Below are positions 1 through 11,100 of a stretch of DNA of 53,883 bases, piece by piece (the stretch's first letter is position 1; each line of letters begins with the position of its first letter). A program made the position numbers and the translations under genes. This DNA is from Priapulus caudatus. Taxonomy: Eukaryota; Priapulida; Priapulimorpha; Priapulimorphida; Priapulidae. The stretch lies in the NCBI RefSeq assembly GCF_000485595.1, contig NW_014577152.1, positions 389,553 through 443,435 of the forward strand, read 5' to 3'. The notes beneath the pieces are model-generated. The model ran no database searches. It worked only from the letters and a program-made list of their open reading frames with translations, and was not told the origin of the DNA.

Positions 1-101
1 AGGTATTCAACACCCCGAGTAACCGATTGTAACCGATCATCGGTTACTTGGGTCCAACCGATGATCGATTACGAAATTACAACCGATTGACAACACTACT
101 G
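1..101. mobile_element. Terminal fragment of hAT-like element
   Basis: Nearly identical to 45486-45586, the right end of the hAT-like element at 44610-45586, including the CGATCATCGG palindromes and terminal ACAACACTA. Only this end is in the window, so the rest lies to the left. Confidence 0.7.
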
Positions 102-289
102 GTAACTATTTGATATAGTTGGGGTTAGGATTAGGGAGTAGGCGTAGGTGACTCCTTAGACTCGTTAGTGGAGTAGGCGAGGTACGGTCCGGCATATTAG
201 ATAAGATAGTACCAGAGCACATTCCGGTATACCGGACCGTACTCAGGGTACGTTCCGGCAGTACCCTGGGGGACATAGACCCTCTCAGC
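102..289. mobile_element. Truncated family-A palindromic element
   Basis: Right two thirds of the same element as 335-576 and 3500-3803, ending CTCTCAGC at 289. The left inverted repeat is missing; the break coincides with the end of the hAT fragment. Confidence 0.65.
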
Positions 290-334
290 GTTACTGTTAC
301 CGTGTTAGTGTCACTGTTACTAAGCAATACTGTC

Positions 335-576
335 GCTCATAGGGTCTATGTCCTCCAGGGTACTGCCCGGAACGTACCCTGGTTACTATTTGATATGGTT
401 CTAGGGTTAGGGTTAGGGAGTAGGCATAGGCGTAGGTGACTCCCTAGACTCGTTAGTGGAGTAGGCGAGGTACGGTCCGGCATATTAGATAGTACCAGCT
501 AGGGTACGTTCCGGTATACCGGACCGTACCCAGGGTACGTTCTGGCAGTACCCTAGGGGACATAGACCCTCTCAGC
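335..576. mobile_element. Family-A palindromic element with 9-bp TSD
   Basis: 242 bp from GCTCATAGGG to CTCTCAGC, flanked by AATACTGTC at 326-334 and 577-585. The ends are inverted repeats of about 65 bp containing GGTATACCGG; the interior holds GGGTTAGGGTTAGGG. A 9-bp duplication fits the Mutator superfamily. Confidence 0.85.
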
Positions 577-720
577 AATACTGTCATAGACTGAGATACT
601 GAAGTTATACCTATAGGCTATAGTACATAACATGTATGTTTTAAATAACAAACTTGTTATTGGCTTTATACTGTGTCTGTATTAAATACTATTACTAATG
701 CTATGTGTGCCTTTTCACAG

Positions 721-1087
721 CAAATTGCAAGAAATCTTCAATAAACATGCTAACAATCAAGGCGTATTGCCAACCAACCAGATTGCCTCTGTCATGCCTG
801 AGCTTGGACTCAGTCCCTCAAGAGCTCAAGGTATGTGTACGGAGGGACGCATCCTTGAGAAGGGGGTATTTGGGTGGGTATCGAATGCATACTTGAAAAA
901 TATCTCACATCCCTCTTCGATATTAGCAAGATGTGAAAAACAATTCTAGGGGTTGCTTTTACAATTTCATAGTGGAAGACATGGTGCGGTGTGCAAGTCG
1001 CTGTGGTCACAGACAACTTCTCGACCATATCAAGTTCACCGAGTTTGCTGTCCTAGTAACAGAACTACAGGATTCTTACAAGAACTG
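721..1087 (+). CDS. Gene A exons encoding N-terminal EF-hand-like pair
   Basis: Two exons, 721-830 and 973-1087, join in phase 1 to read LQEIFNKHANNQGVLPTNQI followed by a segment containing VEDMVRCASRCGH and IKFTEFAVLVTEL. Spacing and hydrophobic pattern match the calmodulin/troponin-C EF-hand pair, but the first loop (KHANNQGVLPTN) lacks the canonical calcium ligands, so it may be a structural, non-binding hand. The acceptor for the second exon is the CATAG at 968-972; an earlier AG at 948-949 breaks the frame. The donor at 1088 leaves two bases of a split codon that do not fit the next recognisable exon. Confidence 0.75.
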
Positions 1088-4000
1088 GTAGGTTCCCCAC
1101 CATATGTCTGATACATTTGGCAACATTCAAATAATGAGTGTGCAAAAACTGATTGGCGTAAATGTTTATATAAAGTGTGCAGTTCTTGTTAAATGTAGCG
1201 TAGCACCAAATAAATACGCCATGATCTAGGGTATTCATGTACTTCAAACTCGGTCCAGAATGTGAATCCCCCATGTATACTGGAATATAGTAATAATCTT
1301 GATGGATTTCATTTTTAGCTCATCTGACATAGTCAGATGCAGCTTGTAGAATCGCATGAGCGTGCGTCCGGCCGTGCGTCCGTCCGTGCGTCAACAGTTG
1401 GGCACAAATCTTAACCGCTCGACATACGGTCACGATATTTGGGACGTGGGGGGGGGGTAATCCGAAAACGAGTTGGGATGTCGAAGCTGGGGGTCAAAGG
1501 TCAAAGGTCAAGAGGTGTAAAAGAAGGGGGAACATTCCCTCCTTAACTTAAGGTATAGGGAGGAAATGCAGAATTGCGGCACAAATCTAAACAGCCTGAC
1601 CTAGGCTCGTGATAGTTGGTGTATAGCATCATGGTAGGAAAAGCCATCACTGTGCCGAAATTGGAGGTCACAGGTCAAAGGTCACTGCCAGTGCATGTGG
1701 TGGTGATAGTACTGTGTAGTTTTTGCCTGCGTTAATTAGTTACAGGTGGCAGTTTTCTATTTCAGCCTGTAGGCTTGCGTAGGTAAATGGATGAGTGCTT
1801 ACCTATTCTGTCTTGCAAATAGTTGTTGCTACTACGTACGATGGGAGCTTCCATCTTTAATCTTAAGACACTTAAACGTACACGCCATTTCGTGGCAACT
1901 TTCATAACGATCCCAACGAAAATTCCTTTGAGAAGGTTCCTGATACCATCCCTGTGCCTTCTACTGTTTCGGCGTGTATGTGAACACATTTGGGAATAAC
2001 AAGGGTTTACTAGAATCCCACCACTCCACCACAGAGTCACTGCAGTAGACGTTAGATGAGCGCTGTTGCTCCGAGGCACTTGTTAGTACAAGTCGAATTG
2101 TAAAAATGTTTTCCAATTATAGCCAATTTCATCCTATATCGGAATCTAACAACAAGTCACGGAAGTCATGTCATGGTGCCAGAGCACTAGCTAGAAAACT
2201 AACTCGGGAACATTCCAGCATACAAGGTTGGTTTTAAAATAGGAAGAGTGGCACATATCACATACAGACAAATATCATGCAAGGACAGTGCCTAATAATA
2301 CGTGTTAAACTCATTTTCCAATCAGGCGTACAATGTTCATTTCAAGGCTATTGCATAGTTTGCTACATTGATATTTCATGAAACCAGCTGTATTGAAATA
2401 AATAATAATTTAAACAGTTAGTCAACTATTTTGATTAACAATACTGACATACATGTTGCATAGAGTCATATCTGTTCTACACAATGTATTTTCAAATGTG
2501 TTGCTAAGAATAAACTAATTGTATTGTTTAGATAGTAAGTATTAAATGACTGATGCACTCACTTGTTCTAGTGTTTCTTGGGGGATCATGTAATCCAACA
2601 ACATGGAGGAAGGACACAGCCATACCTTTTCTGAAGAGCTTAAACATTACTTTTTACAATCCGGTATGTATCATGCTATCACATCCATTATCGTGCTACA
2701 TGTCTCCTATGATTGACATTTGGAATGAGGGATGTGCATTATCTAATGGTAATAATGTGCTATTCAATATTTACATATGCCTTATAGTTTGATGTGTTGG
2801 TATGGGTGGTACTGTATAGCATATGATGTACATTATTATGAATATTTACATGCATATATATACATGTTGTACATATTCATTCATTGCTTTAATAGCAAGT
2901 ACCACATTGGGAGCCAGAATTGCTGGAAGTAGAGGACCAGGCAAAGGAGGTAAACATAATAAGATCCTGATAGTAAACATTTATAATAAGACAGGTAAAT
3001 ATTTTGTTGACAACATATCTAATCAATAGGTTGTATTTCATATTAAACCCCATATTAATCTGATCAGCTTTTCATTTTCTGTAAAATTAAATGTTATAGT
3101 GATGCTGGTTTTACAGGCATGTTATCACAGTATTGTGTAGAGGTTTTGCAAAAAGCAAGTGTTCATGACTCGACAGTATTTCAATGACATTGTGTGACAA
3201 CTTGTTCCAACAATTGCTAACCTTGAAATCATTTTCAAATTAATAAAATTACATTACTACATGAGATGTTATCCTACTCACTGTATGTGAAAGATTGTCT
3301 AAAGTGATGTTTTTGCCAACCCAATCTTTTCTAGGCATCAGAGGTGCTATTCTTTGTTGTTGACAACGAAACGCGTGGTGTGTCTTCAATCATAGAGATC
3401 TCATACTATGCAGGTATGGTAATCAGAGGTGCCGTGTTGCCGGTGTACGTAACTAGATAAAATATATGGCATCACCAGTGTGTGGTGTGTGTTACTTTGG
3501 CTCATAGGGTCTATGTCCCCCAGGGTACTGCCGGAACGTACCTTGGGTACGGTCTGGTATACCGGAATGTACCCTGGTAACTATCTAGCTGATATGGTTA
3601 GGGTTAGGGTTAGAGTTAAGGTTAGGGTTAGGGAGTAGGCGTAAACGTAGGCGTAGGCGACTCCTTAGCCTTGTTAGTGGAGTAGGTGAGGTACGGTCCG
3701 GCATATTAGATAGTAGTATTTAGTACCAGGGTACGTTCCGGTATACCGGACCGTATCCAGGGTACGTTCCGGCAGTACCCTGGGGGACATAGACTCTATC
3801 AGCGTTACTTTGGCTGTAGGTCGTTACAAGTATTGTGTGTTGGGTGGGAAACATCTCACCTCTCATGTTACATTGTGATGTGCATGCGGTTCAGGTAGTC
3901 GGAGAGCGATCATCGTCGTGCTGAAGCCGTTTCAACGACCAGGAGTCATTATCAGGGATGAACCGCTCAGTAAAAGGTATCAAGTACAACATTTTCATCG

Positions 4001-5150
4001 TGATTACCTGCAGTATAGGTGTGTGCGTGCGTGTGTGCATGCGTGCATGTACCTGTATGCGTGTGTGTATTAGTTTAAGCTATGTGCTAGTTTATTAGCA
4101 CATGTGTGCACATTAGCACATTAGCACATTAGCACATTAGCACATTAGCACATTAGCACATTAGCACAGTTATGTGCTAGCTATTGCATTAGACAAGCTA
4201 GTTTAAGCTAGTCATAGTGGCAGTGGGTGCAGAGTACATTGTTGATGTTGACTGCAGGTTTTTTGCAGTGGCAGAGCAGTGGCACGGCAGTAACAGAAAT
4301 GGAGTAGTGATGGTGTTGGATGCAGGTTTGGTGTAGTGATGGGGCAACGACAGCAGTGATGGGAGTCGACCTTAAAACCACACTCAATCAAATAACCTAT
4401 TGTATACCAGCATGCCGAGTCGTTGTCCCATCTTGTGTTCTTCCTGCGTCCTTACAGTGAGTGTGAAGAGCTGAACAACACACAGACCAGCCTACAGGAT
4501 CTGCTCGAGCGGCAGTGCATACCAGTGTTCAGTGACATCTACAGGGCGCTGGTGTGCACTTCCAAGGTGCTGCAAGAGTGCAAGTGTGTGCAGGAACTAA
4601 CAGCAGCTGATGGGGTGCAGGCTGTATGCTACCCTCACCTGCAAGTAGGAAAGAGGCTCATGTGAGTAATCGAAACAGTCTGTGCTGGTGAGAACACAGC
4701 GCCAGCACAGGTTGATGTTCATTCACTACTATAATTTATAGTGAAAGGATGCACCAAGGTGGTGTGTAGATCGACAGAGCATTGTGGTTAATGCAGAGTT
4801 GAGAGTGTACATAATTACAGAAGAGAAAAAGATATTGGGTCACTCAGTATACAAACGTTTGAAGTTAACGACAGTTGTGGATAGAGTAATGGGGGGGTTA
4901 TCCCTATAGACCGAAGGTCCGATAGACCGAAGGTCCGATAGACCGAAGGTCCGATAGACCGAAGGTCCGATAGACCGAAGGTCCGATAGACCGAAGGTCC
5001 GATAGACCGAAGGTCCGATAGACCGAATATTGAAACAGGACCTATAGACCGAACATTTCATAAATCATAGTAAAATACTTTACTTAATTTGTGACAAACA
5101 CGCACACGCACACGCACACACACAGACATGCACACGCGCACGCACACGCA

Positions 5151-5191
<41 letters not shown>

Positions 5192-8100
5192 TTGTCACGT
5201 TGCGCAATCATGCGTGTACGCGAGTCGCGAGATCACTGTGTGAGTGGATGTTCGGATGCGTAGCCTGGAGGCTAGGCGACCGGTTCTGGACGCGTAGCCA
5301 CTGCGTATTCGAAAATGCATCTTTACACCTTGAACACATAACCTTCGGTCTATAGGGCTGTAATCAGTAATGGGTACTGTAATCCACGTGCTGCCAGTTA
5401 AAAATTCGCAGAGGCTAAGGGTTCGGTAGTCGTATCTTAATGTCTCGAGGATAGGGGTACGGCAGTCCCACACACAAGTACAAACAGTCACTCTATCCCT
5501 AACCCTAAGACTAACCATAAACCAACTCGGCTATCTTATATACGGGTGTCATAGTACCAAAATTAATCTATGGTGTATAACCTTTTGCTTTCAATATTTT
5601 GCATCTGAACTGACAATCAATCCCAACCAACTGGTGTAGGCTAGCTGGCACAATAATGTTCATTTTCATACTTCAAATCCAATTAATTAATTAATTAATT
5701 AATTAAACCAGTGAATTGATTTCCAACGGAATTATTTTGTGGGAAAGCGACGCATGCGCAAATGGACTGCCGTACCCGTAGCCTCGAGACATCCGTACCC
5801 GTAGCCACTGCGATAAAAATTTGTGCTTTCTCACTGTCCCACTCCCAGTATAGATGAGACAAACATCTATTGCAAGTATATCATTGAAGAGTGAAGAATG
5901 TCAGAGGGCTCTAGAAAACAGGTTGCCCAAATTTTAGTTTCTGTGGTGATTGGTTGATGAATCTCCACAAAATGTCCAGCAGAAAACGTACACACTATTA
6001 CCACAGGTGCACGAATAAACATAGCACACGTGTGAGTAAAAAAACAACGTACCTGTACCAAACTATATGGAAGTTTGAATTTCCATCAATTCAATACATG
6101 TAATGTTCATGTAAACTTGCGAAGTTTAGCCAGCTGTGTTAAAATGCTGAGAGCACCAAAGTTATAGCACATAGAAAATTTGGGAGATGCATAATTAATC
6201 AGATCATGTGCTGCAGGGTGCGAAATTAACGTCAAATACTCCCTGATTTACTGTCGGACTCCCTGATTTGACATATGCAGGAGTCCGTGTGACTCCCTGA
6301 AAATTCTGCTATACTAACTAGTTCATTCCAGAGCGGACTCCCTGATTTGACATATGCAGGAGTCCGTGTGACTCCCTGAAAATTCTGCTATACTAACTAG
6401 TTCGTTCCAGAGCATGGCCTCGCGGAATGACAGAATTTTCTTCAGCAAATGTCTAAAGAAAATTTAGCAGACGTGCAACCACATGAATCTTCAAAATAAG
6501 TACATAAACGTTATTGTTAATCTCTTTAGTTTTTAATTTCAAACTGCAGACTCCCTCATTTTGCTGCGGACTCCCTCATTTTGAGGGCAGGGCGTTGGAC
6601 TCCCTTGTTCAAATATTAATTTCTACCCCTGCGCTGTTTGCTTCAGCACCTTGCGAGAATCATTTTTCTTCATCGACTCTACGAATTCTGGTTTTCTCGA
6701 CCTCAACGAACTCTGCCTAGCATATCGCTCTGCAACAAGCACAGAGTTCAACCCAGAATGGCTGGATTTTCAGCAAAGAAACAAGGGAATGTTCACCTTT
6801 GAGGAGTTCTGTTGCATATGGGTTGAGTTCCGGTTGCAGGTGAGAATGCCACTGCACATCGGCTGTGCTTCGTACCTTGTCTCTGCTTGCCTGTAGATTG
6901 ATTGCGCAAGAACAAGAAATTGTTAGACAAACTAAATGCACTCATGTCCGTTCTAGATCTGCCATTATTTCTATTATAACAAAAAACATTCTGTGAACAA
7001 AAACATGCGCCACATTTTGAGGCAAGTTGTGGTATCTCTTAAAGTGATTACGTCACCGTAGATAGTAAAAAATAAAAAAAATATTTCCACTTTTTCACAA
7101 AATATAAGTAATTCTGTTCACTTTTTATGGTTAAATTGCTGCATTATACTTCTTATTTTACTGGCAGCAAGAACAATTAAGTCCGCACCTGCAGCTACAG
7201 CATACACGCGACCATTGACTATATATATATATACTACATGGTGCCTAACTCGCCGCCGCACAGACCACAACTCACCGTTTTCAATCAGTTACAACTCCAG
7301 TGTTCCTGCAGGTGACACCACTTTCCAACTATCGTTGGAATCGCGGAAGACTGCTGAACAAGCTACATCCGCCATTTTTAACAATCGGCCCGCCAGAATG
7401 CGCTCAAATCACAGAAATTCCTCAAATATCCATGCGAAATGATCCTTCGAATGCTACCTATGAAGAAGGCGGCAGGGCCGGCTGCGCTGATTGGCTGCAG
7501 CAAGTTTAATGTGCAGACAGGCTGCGCAACTACGCAACTGACTTGCTGGCAGTTGCTGCAGCCAATCGGCGCAGCCGGCCCTGCCGCCTTCTTCATAGGT
7601 AGCATTTGAAAGATCATTTCGCATGGATATTTGAGGAATTTCTGTGATTTAGCGCATTCTGACGGGCCGATTGTCAAAAATGGCGGATGTAGCTTGTTCA
7701 GCAGTCTTCCGCGATTCCAACGATAGTTGGAAAGTGGTGTCACCTGCAGAAACACTGGAGTTGTAACTGATAGAAAACGGTGAGTTGTGGTCCGTGCGGC
7801 GGCGAGTTAGGCACCATGTAGTATATATATAGTCAATGGCCGCGTGTATGCTGTAGCTGCAGGTGCGGACTTGTTCTTGCTGCCAGTGATTTTACTATAT
7901 TGTTCGATGTGAACATACACTCGTGACGCATACATAGCCCATAGCAAGCAATTAATGTCAGGAACACTAATATCAAATCGTCCAGGTTTTTTGGATTTTT
8001 AACTAGTTGAGAAACAATCTTATCAGGTAAGAATTTGACGATACGTTTAGTCCCGTTGGTTCTTACTTTTAATGTAAAAAAATGGCAACAAAAATTTTAC

Positions 8101-11100
8101 AAATTTTACCATAGAAAATTCGTGACGTAGTCAATTTAAGTGTGACTCTTTCTTCTCGCATAGGCAAGTCATCGCTGGCCCATGGCGCGCTTTATAATGT
8201 CTATTATAATGGATTGCATTCTACGGAGTGTTGGCCGGATTTTCCTTTATACGCTGTCAGTGTTCGGTAAGTTACAGAATCGTCAGTGGCGTTTATAACT
8301 TCATATACGGCTATTCACTTGCTATTACCCTACAAGTCCCCTGCATGCATATGGCACACCTTTCAAAAGATTGTGACATCAGTTTGCATTCAGGTTGCGA
8401 TTACTCAGATTACACACATAACATAGAAAAGATAGGACTTGAAGTGTATATCTCATTTTGCTTATACACACACCAACAGGTTTCTCTATGGTGAATCTCA
8501 AACGAGAGAAAACTGGCAAGGAGGTATACCTTGGTGGCACCTGTATGCAATCGGATTGGAAGAGGGAGGCAATCACACTAATAAGGTATGGTAGTTGGCT
8601 AGATCCTTCACAATTTTGAGTATGGATCTAAGCTGCTGCCTGGAATGGAAGAATGCTGATTTAATTTGCCACCAAGAACAGAAGAGTGTAGATTCAACTT
8701 CGTTGCTTCTACATTTCAGAAAACATGGCGTAACATACTATGAGTGCTTGCCGTCAACACTGGTGAGGGAAAGTGCACAGGAGAACTGCAAAGTACTGCT
8801 GTATGTGATACCACCCGATGCACGTGCCCTTTTCCTAATGGCAGAGGTGAGGTGTATCTTGCTGAATGAATAGCCTGTTAACAATTGAAATCCCTATATT
8901 GGGTTGTACCTATGACATGAAAGTTACGGACTATTTACAGAGTTACTTACTGTTCACAGCGCACTGTGATACCAGTACAGAGAGTAAATACACGTGCAAA
9001 GTTTCCTGAGTGCAAGCAGATAAGAGGAGAGTTCTTCAAACCTATTTATAATTGCTGATATTATCAGCAAGCTGGTGCTGAACTCTGCTGAATGCGGCAG
9101 TGAGCTGAAGGAGTCGCAAGATGTTTGCTCAGTGCCAGCAGTACACATGTACGTGTACGCGCACATGTACACACACATACGCATAATTACATATAATGAT
9201 AGCTATGTATATATGTCATATAGATAATATCAGGACAGGAGTCTATCAATAAATAATTATAAATAATTATAAATAATAATAAAAAATTGATAGACTCCTG
9301 ATAATATATACATATGAGTATTGTATTGAAAATTCATTGCTGTATGAAATCCTTATTCAGGACACAAACTGAATATCAACTAAGACGATGTTTACTTTAT
9401 TTTGTGAGCGTGTTAGTTGTTTTTTACTATAGAAAATGAACAGGACATGTGATATATGTGCAACACATCAGCTTGCTATATCTTCAGTGAATTACTCGTC
9501 TGTGCATTCGGCACCAGCGTGCTGATCATATTGGAAATTATAAACTGTTTAGCAAAACTCTTATTACACGTATTACGGGTCCATAAATTTTGTTATGTGA
9601 CATTCCTTACTTGTCCGCTGCTGTTCATTTTTAGCTCATCTGACGTAGTCAGATGCAGCTTGTAGAATCGCATGATCGTGCGTGCGTCCGTCCGTGCGTC
9701 AACAGTTGGGCACAAATCTAAACGGCTCGACGTACGGATTCGAAAGTCTGGACGTAGGGGGGTAATCCGAAAACGAGTTGGGATGTCGAAGCTGAGGGTC
9801 AAAAGTCAAAGGTCAAGAGGTGTAAAAGAAGGGGGAAAATTCCCTCCTTACCTTATGGTATAGGGAGGAAATGCAGAATTGCGGCACAAATCTAAACAGC
9901 TCGACCTAGGCTCGTGATAGTCGGTGTATAGCATCATGGTAGGAAAAGCCATCACTGTGCCGAAATTGGAGGTCACAGGTCAAAGGGCAGTGGGAGAAAG
10001 GTCAGATATCAGACATTTTCTGAGGACATGGCTAACGGACAGAGTGAACAACTTTTTTGTTTCAGCGCTGACCTACCATTTTTATCACTTTATTGAAAGG
10101 ACCATGAAATGTGCTTTCCACTGACGTGCGAAGAGTAAGTGTCTAATAACCTTTTGACCCTCAAGAGGAGGATTAAACATAGATTCCTGAACTGCCTTAA
10201 TGATGTCATAATGTTCTTATATTCATGGCACATCCATAATCTGGATACCCAATATACCTCGATAGCCGAACGGCTACAGCACAGGATTACGGCTCAAAGG
10301 TCCTTGGATCGAATACCATCAGATTTTTTATTATTTACCTGTTTTCTGTATTTTTCTATTTTTATCCATTTAACTATTTCTTTGCAATTAAGGAAAATAT
10401 ATACATGATTTATTTACAACAATTTCATAACAACAAATAATTTTCACAACAATTATATTATTATTATTTTTAATAGGGTTAGGGTTCGGGTTAGGGTCAC
10501 AATGCACCATAAAACAGGAGTTTCAGGCACGCGATTTGTATCAACCAATGGGATTTGGGAGGTATGCAGAATGCAGAAGGTTGCTGAAATGATGTGTACG
10601 CAACTGCGTATCTGCATATCTGCGCCTAACAAAGGTGTCACTACGCACGACTTAAATGTTACGTTTATAACCGTAGCAACAGACCTCAGATGAGCCCAGA
10701 CGGTCTGCGGCTCTTGTTGTTCATAGCTCATCATAGTTGCCCGTATTTTCTGTAAAATGTCCGTGGATAGTCTGTAATCTTCACGTAGCGCATGATAAGT
10801 TTACATCACAGATATCGAGAAATAGTAGTCGGGAGGTTTTGGTTGAAAGCAGCTCTACTACTAGCATTTACAACAGAACCATGGTTAATGAACGGGTGGG
10901 CAGGGTAAACCTGATGTAGTTACATACATTTTCTGAACTGCTAATAAGGTACTGTTAAATTTTTTCAGGCATCATATTTCATCGGAAGGAAGAAAAATCT
11001 GGTACTCTGCGTAAAGTATCTATCAAAGGATGTTATCATCAATGGAAGCAGTGTAAGAATAATACTATTATTGTACATTGTTATAAGTAGTGCTTTTTAA

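Noticed and set aside
4423-4665. Single-exon gene starting at the ATG at 4423
   Set aside because: The coding sequence starts at the acceptor 4456-4457 and continues in phase from 3976; the upstream ATG is intronic.
7378-7755. 125-codon ORF mirrored by + strand ORFs at 7215-7509
   Set aside because: Product of the fold-back element's inverted arms.
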